Source: Egaibacter danicus (GTDB lineage Bacteria > Pseudomonadota > Gammaproteobacteria > Burkholderiales > Burkholderiaceae_C). Taken from it: a stretch of 64,000 bases of DNA. Position numbers and translations under genes: made by a program. Every line of letters begins with the position of its first letter. Within the stretch, counting starts at the first letter, position 1. The notes beneath the pieces are model-generated. The model was not told the DNA's origin and ran no database searches. It was given only the letters and a program-made list of their open reading frames with translations. The DNA is taken from contig JADJII010000001.1 of the NCBI GenBank assembly GCA_016707075.1, forward strand, positions 1 to 64,000, read 5' to 3'. Of this stretch, positions 1-10,566 are shown piece by piece.

Positions 1-1
1 C

Positions 2-340
2 AGCTTCCAGAATGCCCAGGCGCTCGCAGATCACGTAAAAAACTTGCTAAATCGGCCTGTTACCCTCGTCGACACTGCGCAAGTAGCTATTAAAAATATA
101 GCGTGGTGCAGTGGTGGTGCGCAGGGGTACTTCGAGGCTGCCATTGTTGCCGGAGCGGACGCGTTCATCACCGGCGAGATATCCGAGCCGCAGGCGCATT
201 ACGCCCGCGAGTGTGGCGTGGCGTTTCTGGCCTGCGGCCATCACGCCAGTGAGCGTTATGGCGCGCCAGCCGTTGCCGCCCAAGTCGCTGCTCAATTGGG
301 ACTGGCGCACGAATTCATCGACATCGACAACCCGGCATGA
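2..340 (+). CDS. Nif3-like (DUF34/YbgI) metal-binding protein, 3' part only
   Basis: This is the C-terminal part of a Nif3-family protein; the 5' end lies outside the window. The frame is open from base 2 and ends at the TGA at 338-340. The segment GYFEAAIVAGADAFITGE and the downstream FLACGHHASERYG carry the conserved His/Glu residues that bind the dinuclear metal centre in this family. The family's cellular role is not settled; proposals include GTP cyclohydrolase-like or damage-control hydrolase activity. Its stop overlaps the pdxA start by four bases (ATGA), so the two are probably translated together. The codons for TAQVAIKNIA coincide with a palindromic repeat core (bases 77-103) seen elsewhere in the window, so this stretch may be a repeat captured into coding sequence. 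Confidence 0.85.
   Translation, partial: SFQNAQALADHVKNLLNRPVTLVDTAQVAIKNIAWCSGGAQGYFEAAIVAGADAFITGEISEPQAHYARECGVAFLACGHHASERYGAPAVAAQVAAQLGLAHEFIDIDNPA
77..103. repeat. repeat core inside the Nif3-like gene
   Basis: The segment contains the palindrome GCTAT (86-90) / ATAGC (98-102) around TAAAAAT, preceded by GCGCAAGTA. It matches the AT-rich end of the dispersed repeat and lies in coding sequence. Confidence 0.5.
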
Positions 341-1386
341 CGATGGCTACTCTACCCATCGCCATCACGCAGGGCGATCCCGCCGGGATTGGCCCGGAAA
401 TCATCGCCAAGGCATTTCGGGATGCGCCGGATGTGACGCGGGGCTGTTTCGTCGCCGGTGATGTGGCGACCCTGCGGCGGGCGGCGAAATTCATCACTGG
501 CCCGGGGCTGGTTGGCTTGCCGGTTGCCGAAATCCGCACCGCCAGCGAGGCTCTGGAAGTGCCACCCCGTTGCATCCCGGTTTTGCCGGTTTTGCAGGCG
601 CCAGAGCTGGTGCAAGTCGGTGTGATCAGCGCCAGCGCCGGGCGAATGGCTGCCGACTGCGTGACTTGGGCCGCACGGGCTGCATTGCGCGGGGATATTG
701 CAGCTCTGGTGACCGCACCCCTGCATAAAGAGGCATTGGCCGCGGCAGGCGTTGACTTTCCGGGACATACCGAATTGCTGCAAGCCGAGGCGGCGGCCCA
801 TCTGGGCCGGCCGGTGCAGGAGGTCCCGGTACGCATGATGCTGGCCAATGACGAGCTGAAAACGGTGCTGGTGAGCATTCACCTGTCGCTACGCGAAGCC
901 ATTGCCGCTGTGACCACCGACAACGTCTTGCAGACCTTGCGGCTGACCCATGAGTTCCTGCTGCGCACGTCAACGCCGGGCCAGACGCGTCGGCGCATTG
1001 GCGTCGCGGGGCTGAATCCGCACGCTGGCGAAGGTGGCCTGTTTGGCCGGGAAGAACTGGACATCATCCTGCCCGCCATGGAGCAAGCCAGACGTGAAGG
1101 CATCGATGTTCAGGGCCCGTTTGCGCCCGACACCGTTTTCATGCGTGCGCGTGCCCGCGACGCCCAGCCGGGGGAGTTTGACGTGGTTGTGGCGATGTAC
1201 CACGATCAAGGCCTGATCCCCGTGAAATACCTGGGGGTGGAGAAGGGTGTCAACGTGACCATTGGCCTGCCACTGGTGCGCACCAGCCCGGATCACGGCA
1301 CGGCTTTTGACATTGCCGGAACGGGCCAGGCAGATGCCTCCAGCCTGATTGAAGCCATCCGCATGGCGCGTCAGCTGGCGCTATAA
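337..1386 (+). CDS. pdxA: 4-hydroxythreonine-4-phosphate dehydrogenase PdxA
   Basis: PdxA oxidises 4-phosphohydroxy-L-threonine with NAD and feeds pyridoxal phosphate synthesis. The 349-residue product starts with the family signature AITQGDPAGIGPEI. Metal-binding histidines are visible in DFPGHTELL (about residue 144), LNPHAGEGGLFG (about 227) and MYHDQGLIPVKYLG (about 287). The C-terminal TSPDHGTAFDIAGTG is also typical. Length is slightly above the usual 330 residues because of the MTMATLP start and an internal loop. Translation probably starts at the ATG that overlaps the Nif3-like stop codon. A strong hairpin follows the gene. Confidence 0.95.
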   Translation: MTMATLPIAITQGDPAGIGPEIIAKAFRDAPDVTRGCFVAGDVATLRRAAKFITGPGLVGLPVAEIRTASEALEVPPRCIPVLPVLQAPELVQVGVISASAGRMAADCVTWAARAALRGDIAALVTAPLHKEALAAAGVDFPGHTELLQAEAAAHLGRPVQEVPVRMMLANDELKTVLVSIHLSLREAIAAVTTDNVLQTLRLTHEFLLRTSTPGQTRRRIGVAGLNPHAGEGGLFGREELDIILPAMEQARREGIDVQGPFAPDTVFMRARARDAQPGEFDVVVAMYHDQGLIPVKYLGVEKGVNVTIGLPLVRTSPDHGTAFDIAGTGQADASSLIEAIRMARQLAL

Positions 1387-1390
1387 AAAA

Positions 1391-1422
1391 AGCGACCCCT
1401 TGTCCGAAAACAAGGGGTCGCT
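1391..1422. terminator. bidirectional intrinsic terminator between pdxA and mscL
   Basis: A 12-bp perfect stem (AGCGACCCCTTG at 1391-1402 pairing with 1411-1422) with an 8-base loop lies between the convergent pdxA and mscL genes. A run of A precedes it, which reads as a U tract for mscL, and a weaker T-rich stretch follows it for pdxA, so it can serve both directions. Confidence 0.85.
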
Positions 1423-1460
1423 CTTGCGATTTCTTTACGATTGAATAGCGTTTAGATCAC

Positions 1461-1883
1461 TCATTTTTTCAGGTTGTCGCGAATTTCGCGCAACAGCAAG
1501 ACGTCTTCCGGTGTCGGTGCTGGCGCTGCAGGGGGGGCTTCCCGTTTCATGCGGTTCATTTGCTTGACCATCATGAAGATGATGAACGCCAGGATGATGA
1601 AGTTCACTGCAATGGTAATGAAGTTGCCGTATGCGAACACAGGAACCCCCGCCTTTTTCAGGTCAGCGAGCACCATGGCCGTCCCTGCAGGAACTTTGCC
1701 CAATACAACGAACATGCTGGAGAAGTCCAGGTTGCCAATGACCGCGCCGACTATCGGCATGATCAGGTCAGCAACCATGGAGTCCACGATCTTGCCGAAC
1801 GCTCCGCCAATGATCACACCGACCGCCAAGTCCATCACGTTGCCTTTCAGGGCAAATTCCTTGAATTCAGACATCATGCTCAT
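1461..1883 (-). CDS. mscL: large-conductance mechanosensitive channel MscL
   Basis: MscL is the inner-membrane emergency valve that opens under hypo-osmotic shock. The 140-residue protein has the N-terminal amphipathic segment (FKEFALKGNVMDLAVGVIIG), transmembrane helix 1 with GGAFGKIVDSMVADLIMP, a periplasmic loop, helix 2 (NFITIAVNFIILAFIIFM) and a charged C-terminal helix ending LLLREIRDNLKK. Length is typical. The start was chosen at the first ATG because AGGAGG lies seven bases upstream; a second ATG three codons later is less well placed. It is a single-gene unit, convergent with pdxA. Confidence 0.97.
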   Translation of the reverse strand: MSMMSEFKEFALKGNVMDLAVGVIIGGAFGKIVDSMVADLIMPIVGAVIGNLDFSSMFVVLGKVPAGTAMVLADLKKAGVPVFAYGNFITIAVNFIILAFIIFMMVKQMNRMKREAPPAAPAPTPEDVLLLREIRDNLKK

Positions 1884-2031
1884 GATTAAACCTCCTGGGT
1901 TGATTTATTGAAGTGGCGAGTATCTCCGAGTTCCATACCCTGTCAAGCCCCGACGGTGTCGCGTTTTGGCTGGAACGGTCAGTTACAATCTTGGGCTAGC
2001 CCTAGTAGTGATGTTTTCATTGAGGATTCCC

Positions 2032-2631
2032 ATGAGTGACACCCCAGTCGACACCAGCAAACGCACGTGGATGATTGCGTCTGGATGCGCAGGCGTGGTG
2101 GGCGGCGCGTTCACCGCCGTGCCGTTCGTCAGCAGCTTTCAGCCCTCCGAGCGAGCCAAAGCCGCCGGTGCTGCCGTAGAAGTCGATATTGCCGCCATCA
2201 AGCCCGGTGAAAAAATGACCGTGGAATGGCGCGGAAAACCCGTATGGATTGTGCGCCGCACGCCTGAGCAGCTGGCTGCTTTGCCCAAGCTGGATGCGCA
2301 ATTGGCCGACCCCAAGTCCGAGCGCAAGCCTGCTGACCAGGCGCCTGAGTACGCGCGTAATGAAAACCGGTCCATCAAACCCGAATATCTGGTGGCGGTG
2401 GGTATTTGCACCCACTTGGGATGCTCTCCGTCGGACAAGTTCACAACGGGACCGCAACCCTCACTGCCGGACGACTGGCAAGGCGGCTTTTTCTGCCCCT
2501 GCCATGGCTCAACTTTTGACCTCGCAGGTCGGGTTTTCAAGAACAAGCCAGCGCCTGACAATCTTGAAGTTCCACCCCATATGTATCTCTCTGAGACAAA
2601 GTTGCTCATTGGCGAAGACAAGAAAGCCTAA
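2032..2631 (+). CDS. petA: ubiquinol-cytochrome c reductase, Rieske iron-sulfur subunit
   Basis: This is the Rieske [2Fe-2S] subunit of the bc1 complex, which accepts electrons from ubiquinol. The 199-residue protein has a Tat-type membrane anchor near the N terminus (SKRTWMIASGCAGVVGGAF) and the two cluster-binding motifs CTHLGCS and CPCHGSTFD near residues 125-165. The two extra cysteines form the family's disulfide. The start was placed at the ATG at 2032, preceded by a GAGGA ribosome-binding site; upstream in-frame codons do not match the family. It is the first gene of the petABC operon, nine bases before petB. Confidence 0.96.
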   Translation: MSDTPVDTSKRTWMIASGCAGVVGGAFTAVPFVSSFQPSERAKAAGAAVEVDIAAIKPGEKMTVEWRGKPVWIVRRTPEQLAALPKLDAQLADPKSERKPADQAPEYARNENRSIKPEYLVAVGICTHLGCSPSDKFTTGPQPSLPDDWQGGFFCPCHGSTFDLAGRVFKNKPAPDNLEVPPHMYLSETKLLIGEDKKA

Positions 2632-2639
2632 GGACAAAA

Positions 2640-4052
2640 ATGGCTGAATTCCACGAAGTTTCCCCAAACGCCAGCGCTGGCGAAAAACTGACCAACTGGT
2701 TTGAAAACCGGTTGCCGACGGCATTCGAGGCCTACAGGGTCCACATGTCGGAGTACTACGCGCCCAAGAATTTCAACTTCTGGTACATCTTCGGTTCGCT
2801 GGCCATGCTCGTGCTGGTGATCCAGATCGTGACCGGTATCTTTCTGGTGATGCATTACAAGCCTGATGCTGCGCTGGCATTCGCCTCGGTCGAATACATC
2901 ATGCGTGATGTGCCTTGGGGCTGGTTGGTGCGATACATGCACTCGACGGGAGCATCGGCATTCTTTGTCGTGGTTTACCTGCACATGTTCCGTGGCCTGA
3001 TTTACGGTAGCTACCGCAAGCCACGTGAATTGGTATGGATTTTCGGCTGTGCGATCTTCCTGTGCCTGATGGCCGAAGCCTTCATGGGTTATCTGCTGCC
3101 TTGGGGTCAGATGAGCTACTGGGGCGCTCAGGTGATTGTGAATCTGTTCGCGGCCATTCCCTTTATTGGTCCTGACCTCGCGCTGCTGATTCGCGGCGAT
3201 TTCGTGGTGGGGGATGCGACGCTGAACCGCTTCTTCAGCTTTCACGTGATCGCTGTTCCGCTGGTCTTGCTGGGCCTTGTCGTGGCGCACCTGATGGCCT
3301 TGCACGACGTGGGTTCCAACAACCCTGATGGAGTGGAAATCAAGGGCCCCAAAGCGCCGAAAGACGCAAAAGGGCATCCGCTGGATGGCATTCCCTTCCA
3401 CCCTTATTACACGGTTCACGATATCTTTGGCGTGAGCGTGTTCCTGATGGTGTTTACTGCCATCATCTTCTTCGCACCGGAGATGGGTGGGTATTTCCTG
3501 GAATACAACAACTTCATTCCGGCGGATCCGTTCAAGACGCCGTTGCACATTGCGCCAGTCTGGTATTTCACGCCCTTTTATTCGATGCTGCGTGCCGTGA
3601 CGGATGAAATGATGTATGCGTTGATCGCGTGCGTCTTGGCAGGCGCCTTGTTTGCGGTGGCCAAGATGAAGATGGCCAGCGTATTCAAGGGCGCCATTTT
3701 GGTTGTGGCGGCAGTAGTGGTTGCGATGATGCTGGCTATTGATGCGAAATTCTGGGGCGTGGTAGCCATGGGTGGCGGCGTTGTGATTCTCTTTTTCCTG
3801 CCCTGGCTCGACAACAGCCCCGTTAAATCCATCCGGTACCGGCCCAGTTGGCACAAGTACCTGTATGCAATCTTCGTGTTGAATTTCCTGGTGCTGGGTT
3901 ATTTGGGCATGCTGCCTCCGTCAACCATCGGTGGCCGGGTGTCGCAGGCAGGTACGCTGTTCTACTTTGGCTTTTTTCTTCTGATGCCTTGGTGGAGCCG
4001 GATTGGAACGCCCAAACAGGTGCCGGATCGTGTCATCTTCGCGGCGCATTGA
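2640..4052 (+). CDS. petB: ubiquinol-cytochrome c reductase, cytochrome b subunit
   Basis: Cytochrome b carries hemes bL and bH and both quinone sites of the bc1 complex. The 470-residue protein has the hydrophobic helix pattern of the family; heme-ligand histidines lie in RYMHSTGASAFF/VVVYLHMFRG and in FFSFHVIAVPL/VVAHLMALH. The Qo-site motif reads PVWY (in APVWYFTPFYSM) instead of the textbook PEWY; PVWY is a known variant of beta- and gammaproteobacteria. The C-terminal region has the extra helices common in this group. It is the middle gene of petABC. Confidence 0.97.
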   Translation: MAEFHEVSPNASAGEKLTNWFENRLPTAFEAYRVHMSEYYAPKNFNFWYIFGSLAMLVLVIQIVTGIFLVMHYKPDAALAFASVEYIMRDVPWGWLVRYMHSTGASAFFVVVYLHMFRGLIYGSYRKPRELVWIFGCAIFLCLMAEAFMGYLLPWGQMSYWGAQVIVNLFAAIPFIGPDLALLIRGDFVVGDATLNRFFSFHVIAVPLVLLGLVVAHLMALHDVGSNNPDGVEIKGPKAPKDAKGHPLDGIPFHPYYTVHDIFGVSVFLMVFTAIIFFAPEMGGYFLEYNNFIPADPFKTPLHIAPVWYFTPFYSMLRAVTDEMMYALIACVLAGALFAVAKMKMASVFKGAILVVAAVVVAMMLAIDAKFWGVVAMGGGVVILFFLPWLDNSPVKSIRYRPSWHKYLYAIFVLNFLVLGYLGMLPPSTIGGRVSQAGTLFYFGFFLLMPWWSRIGTPKQVPDRVIFAAH

Positions 4053-4064
4053 ACGGGAAAGATT

Positions 4065-4838
4065 ATGAAAACCATGGGATTCTCAAAGAAAATTGTTCTC
4101 GGTTTAATGCTGGCATTTGGCTTGACGCTGGGTGTGCACGCCAGCGAGGGCGGCCTCGCCTGGGACAAGGCCCCGAACAAGACCAACGACATGGGCGCTC
4201 TTCAAAATGGCGCCAAACTGTTTGTCAACTATTGCCTGAACTGTCATTCAGCTGCCTTCATGCGTTTCAATCGCCTGAGAGACATCGGTCTGACTGAGCA
4301 GCAAATCAAGGACAACCTGCTTTTCACTACGGAGAAAGTTGGTGAAACCATGAAGGCTGCCATAGACCCCAGACAGGCGAAAGAATGGTTCGGAGCCAAC
4401 CCGCCTGATCTGACGGTCATTGCGCGCTCAAGGGCCGGCTCTGGCGGTTCAGGTGCGGACTACCTGTACACCTATATGCGGACTTTCTACCCCGATGCTG
4501 AAAAGCCAACAGGATGGAACAATTTGGTCTTCCCTAATGTGGGCATGCCCCACGTGCTTTGGGAATTGCAGGGCACACGTAAGCCGGTGTACGACATCAA
4601 GGAAGAGCACGGGCACGAAGTTCAGGTGTTCAAGGGTTGGGAGCAGGCCACCCCCGGCAGCATGACCCCGTTACAGTATGACCAGGCAGTTGGTGATCTG
4701 GTTAGCTACCTGCAATGGATGGGAGAGCCGGCCCAAAATGACCGCGTTCGTGTCGGTGTGTGGGTTTTGCTGTTTCTGAGTCTCTTCACCTTGATTACCT
4801 GGCGATTGAATGCAGCGTTCTGGAAGGACGTCAAGTAA
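4065..4838 (+). CDS. petC: ubiquinol-cytochrome c reductase, cytochrome c1 subunit
   Basis: Cytochrome c1 passes electrons from the Rieske protein to soluble cytochrome c. The 257-residue protein has a cleavable signal peptide (MKTMGFSKKIVLGLMLAF, cut probably after VHA), a covalent heme site CLNCH near residue 58, a candidate axial methionine in GMPHVLW, and a C-terminal transmembrane anchor (VWVLLFLSLFTLITW) ending in WKDVK. It lies 12 bases after petB and closes the operon; a hairpin follows. Confidence 0.97.
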   Translation: MKTMGFSKKIVLGLMLAFGLTLGVHASEGGLAWDKAPNKTNDMGALQNGAKLFVNYCLNCHSAAFMRFNRLRDIGLTEQQIKDNLLFTTEKVGETMKAAIDPRQAKEWFGANPPDLTVIARSRAGSGGSGADYLYTYMRTFYPDAEKPTGWNNLVFPNVGMPHVLWELQGTRKPVYDIKEEHGHEVQVFKGWEQATPGSMTPLQYDQAVGDLVSYLQWMGEPAQNDRVRVGVWVLLFLSLFTLITWRLNAAFWKDVK

Positions 4839-4890
4839 CACGCGCACAGACCGCTCAGGCGCCACCCGCAAGGTGTGGCTTGAGTTTTTC

Positions 4891-4931
4891 AGAGTGGGTT
4901 TGCATGATGCAGCCCACTCTTTTTGATTTTT
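4891..4931 (+). terminator. intrinsic terminator or attenuator between petC and sspA
   Basis: AGAGTGGG (4891-4898) pairs with CCCACTCT (4913-4920) around a loop that contains a GCAT/ATGC mini-stem, followed immediately by TTTTGATTTTT. It separates petABC from sspA, but the sspA start lies only about 13 bases beyond the T tract, so partial read-through is possible. Confidence 0.75.
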
Positions 4932-4943
4932 AGGAGCCCCGCC

Positions 4944-5555
4944 ATGATGGTGTTGTATTCAGGTACTACCTGCCCGTTCTCTCATCGCTGCCGTTTTGTG
5001 TTGTTTGAGAAAGGCATGGATTTCGAGATTCGTGATGTTGATCTGTACAACAAGCCAGAAGACATCAGTGTGATGAATCCCTACGGTCAGGTTCCCGTTC
5101 TGGTTGAGCGCGACCTGATTCTGTATGAGTCCAACATCATCAATGAGTACATTGATGAGCGGTTCCCTCATCCCCAGCTCATGCCAGGCGACCCCGTGGA
5201 TCGCGCCCGTGTGCGCTTGTTTCTGCTCAACTTTGAAAAAGAGCTGTTCGTGCACGTTTCGACACTGGAAAACCGCGCCAACAAAGGCAATGAGAAGACG
5301 CTGGAAAAAGCCCGTTCACATATTCGTGACCGCTTGACCCAGTTGGCTCCCATCTTCCTGAAAAACAAGTACATGCTGGGTGACAATTTCTCCATGCTGG
5401 ATGTGGCCATTGCCCCGCTGTTGTGGCGACTGGACTACTATGGTATTGACTTGAGCAAGAATGCTGCGCCGTTGCTGAAGTATGCGGAACGCATCTTCTC
5501 GCGTCCCGCTTACATCGAGGCACTGACGCCGTCTGAAAAGGTCATGCGCAAGTAA
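4944..5555 (+). CDS. sspA: stringent starvation protein A (glutathione S-transferase fold)
   Basis: SspA is an RNA polymerase-associated protein with a glutathione S-transferase fold, involved in starvation and acid stress responses. The 203-residue protein starts MMVLYSGTTCPFSHRCRFVL and has the thioredoxin-like N-terminal domain with NPYGQVPVLVERDLILYES, then an all-helical C-terminal domain (NFSMLDVAIAPLLWRL). The ATG at 4944 was chosen because TAGGAG lies upstream and the homologous N terminus begins there. sspA followed by sspB downstream of petABC is a conserved arrangement in beta- and gammaproteobacteria. Confidence 0.95.
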   Translation: MMVLYSGTTCPFSHRCRFVLFEKGMDFEIRDVDLYNKPEDISVMNPYGQVPVLVERDLILYESNIINEYIDERFPHPQLMPGDPVDRARVRLFLLNFEKELFVHVSTLENRANKGNEKTLEKARSHIRDRLTQLAPIFLKNKYMLGDNFSMLDVAIAPLLWRLDYYGIDLSKNAAPLLKYAERIFSRPAYIEALTPSEKVMRK

Positions 5556-5576
5556 TCTGGCGAGCATTTGGTTTGA

Positions 5577-6096
5577 ATGATTGATGCTACGGACTCCAGT
5601 TCCACCCGTCCTTATCTGATTCGGGCGTTGTATGAATGGTGCACGGACAACGGGTTGACGCCCTATGTGGCGGTCCAGGTCGATGAAACTGTGCAGGTGT
5701 CCCCAATGAATATGTCAAAGACGGCGAAATCGTCCTGAACATCAGCTTTGACGCGACCAGTTCTCTTAAACTCGGCAATGAATTCATTGAATTCAAAGCC
5801 CGTTTCGCAGGTACCGCGCGTGAAATACAGGTGCCGGTCAGCCACGTCCTCGCAATTTATGCACGTGAAAACGGGCAGGGAATGGCTTTCCCGGTGTTGG
5901 CGCCGAAAGAGCAGGGAAGAATTCTCCTCTGCCGGGAGAAGTAACATCTCTTGTCATCGACGGAAGCACTCCAGACTCCAGTTCGCGTGCGGTTCAGTTG
6001 ACCCGGGTGGAATCGGTACGGACGACAGATGAAAAACCGCCTGATCCTCCCCGGACCCCTGCGGGTCCGCGCCCTGTCCTGAAGCGGGTCAAGTAG
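5577..6096 (+). CDS. sspB: ClpXP adaptor SspB (two frameshifts in this sequence)
   Basis: SspB tethers ssrA-tagged proteins to the ClpXP protease. Three frames must be joined. The first, from ATG 5577, gives SSSTRPYLIRALYEWCTDNG. After a shift near 5700, in a C run, the second gives NEYVKDGEIVLNISFDATSS and VPVSHVLAIYARENGQGMAF. After a shift near 5914, in a G run, the third gives a Pro-rich linker ending RPVLKRVK. That C-terminal tail matches the ClpX-docking peptide of SspB, so the true gene very probably runs to 6096. With one base restored at each site the frame is continuous. The breaks look like sequencing errors, not decay. Confidence 0.85.
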
Positions 6097-6121
6097 CGCA
6101 GTCCTGTAAAATGATTTCCGT

Positions 6122-6197
6122 GCCGATTTAGCTCAGTTGGTAGAGCAACCGCCTTGTAAGCGGTAGGTCGTCAGTTCGATTCCGACAATCGGCACCA
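6122..6197 (+). tRNA. tRNA-Thr (anticodon TGT)
   Basis: A complete cloverleaf can be drawn. The acceptor stem GCCGATT pairs with AATCGGC, the D loop is AGCTCAGTTGGTAGAGC, the anticodon stem-loop CCGC-CTTGTAA-GCGG has anticodon TGT, and the T arm contains GTTCGATTC. The discriminator A is followed by an encoded CCA. A likely -10 element (TAAAAT at 6107-6112) lies just upstream, so it may be transcribed on its own. Confidence 0.96.
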
Positions 6198-6220
6198 TTT
6201 TCCCGTTACACCTAGTTACC

Positions 6221-6532
6221 TCAATGGTCTTTTGACGTTTGAACTTTCAGACGAATTGAGTTAACGTCCCAACCCTTGACCCGCAAGTGTGACTCAAGGG
6301 CTGGCAACATCTGACGGAGCTTCGCTGCGATGGCATTATTTGCTACGACGAGGCACCAGGTGGAGCCATCGATGGGGCCAGCTTTGATGCCTGATCTGAG
6401 TGGGATCAGGGATCAAAGCTTCGATGGCTTTGAGCCGCGCCACAGAGTCGGCTGCAGTTCGGCCAGCCGAGCCAGCGTCGGCGAAGCCTCGGTGGCCTGC
6501 TGAAGCGTAACGGGATGAAGACGGCGATTCAT
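6221..6532 (-). CDS. DciA-like DUF721 protein (two frameshifts in this sequence)
   Basis: This is a small DUF721-family protein of the kind related to the DciA helicase loader. Only the first 27 codons are open in the starting frame (MNRRLHPVTLQQATEASPTL). The next frame gives ADSVARLKAIEALIP. A third gives LRSGIKAGPIDGSTWCLVV, then NAIAAKLRQMLPALESHLRV, ending with a stop at 6221-6223. The shifts fall near 6450 and 6395-6412. Joined, the product is about 104 residues, normal for the family. The identification is by recognised sequence pattern. It is divergent from the M23 peptidase gene, as in related genomes. A sequencing artefact is the likeliest cause of the breaks. Confidence 0.7.
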
Positions 6533-6559
6533 GAAGGTTGAAGTGAACAGGAGACCTGA

Positions 6560-7574
6560 ATGCACTTGATTATCACGGATGCGTGGCTCGCAAAGAGTCG
6601 TGCCATTCACCTCAGCGGTACACGACTTGCAATGGCAGGCGCTGGCGCTGGCGCTTGCGCTGATGGTGGCGGCCGGTCTTTACCACTGGGTTTTTCTCAA
6701 GGGCGCGCGTGAACGCTGGCCCATCGTCGGCTCGCTGGTGCGGCTGGTCGTGCAGGATGAGTTCGAGCAACGCGACAAGTTCATGCGCGAGAACCTCGAC
6801 GTGCTGGCACAACGGCTCGGTGAAATGCAGGCCAAAGTGACGCAACTCGAATCGCTGGGCGAGCGGGTGTCCGGGCTGGCAGGCATCAACGCCGCCGAAA
6901 TCAAGGCCAAGCCCGGGCAGGGCGGGGCGCTGTTCACGGGTCGGCCCTTGTCGATGGATGAATTGCAGGCAACGTTGGCCGACCTCGAACAATTGACGGC
7001 GCAGCGTATGGACCTGCTGACCGTGCTGGAGTCGCGGCTGTTTGAGCAGAAAATGCGCAATATGATGGTTCCCACGCAGAAGCCGGTATTCACCGGGGTC
7101 CTGGGTTCGGCTTTTGGCTGGCGAATCGATCCGATCACGGGCGGCTCGGCGCTGCATACCGGCCTGGACTTTCAGGCCGATGCCGGCTCACCCATCCTGG
7201 CTGCAGCCGGTGGCGTGGTGGTGGTGCAGGAGTACCACCCTGCCTACGGCAACATGGTCGAAATCGACCATGGCAATGACCTCGTGACCCGTTATGCCCA
7301 TGCCTCGGCGGTGTTTGTCAAGAAGGGTGATATCGTGCGGCGCGGACAGAAAATCGCGGCCGTGGGCACCACGGGGCGATCGACCGGGCCACATCTGCAC
7401 TTCGAGGTGTGGGTGGAAGGTGTGCCTCAGGACCCCCAGAAATTCTTGAATGCAGGTAGTTCGGTTCCCGCAACCCAAATTGCTGCGGCCCGGACGCCGT
7501 CGCATGGCATTCCGCCACCGACGCCCGCCGGTCTGGCGGGCCTGCCCGAGAAGGCACTGCTCGGGCAAAGGTAA
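6560..7574 (+). CDS. M23-family metallopeptidase (one frameshift near the 5' end)
   Basis: This is a membrane-anchored murein endopeptidase-type protein with an N-terminal transmembrane segment (ALALALMVAAGLYHWVFL), a coiled-coil stretch (about residues 65-150) and a C-terminal LytM/M23 domain. Zinc ligands are visible in HTGLDFQADAGSP and in GPHLHFEVW, with GWRIDPITG before them. The likely start is ATG 6560 (MHLIITDAWLAKSRAIHLSG), preceded by CAGGAG. That frame breaks around 6621-6640 and continues in another frame to 7574. A start at 6579 keeps the frame open but loses the conserved N terminus. It lies upstream of secA and divergent from the dciA-like gene. Confidence 0.8.
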
Positions 7575-7715
7575 AATCGCCAGTTCGGCTGAACGGGCGC
7601 TGCATATTCCGCTAAATGCGGTTGTGTTGCGCTTTGGCAGCCTCATATCCCTCTTGACTGAAAAAGGATTGCACCGTCCGGACACCCCTGGGGTGGCACG
7701 GCTGGTCTGGCATTC

Positions 7716-10473
<2,758 letters not shown>

Positions 10474-10491
10474 TCCGACTGGAAGTCTTCG

Positions 10492-10516
10492 CAACGGGCC
10501 TGATGGCCCGTTTGCT
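10492..10516 (+). terminator. intrinsic terminator after secA
   Basis: AACGGGCC pairs with GGCCCGTT around a TGAT loop, followed by TTGCTTATT, in the 93-base gap between secA and argJ. Confidence 0.75.
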
Positions 10517-10566
10517 TATTGGCACTGCGATTTTCTGGATAATTCGCTAACTTACCGAAAGTACCC

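Noticed and set aside
2628..3854. Long open frame (408 codons) on the minus strand opposite petB
   Set aside because: It is rich in His, Gln and Arg, has no family resemblance and mirrors the codon pattern of petB on the other strand.
6198..6620. Degenerate-looking region taken at first for an insertion remnant or tRNA-associated integration site
   Set aside because: Joining frames shows it is a dciA-like gene with frameshifts. No direct repeat of the tRNA-Thr 3' end was seen, so no attachment site is supported.
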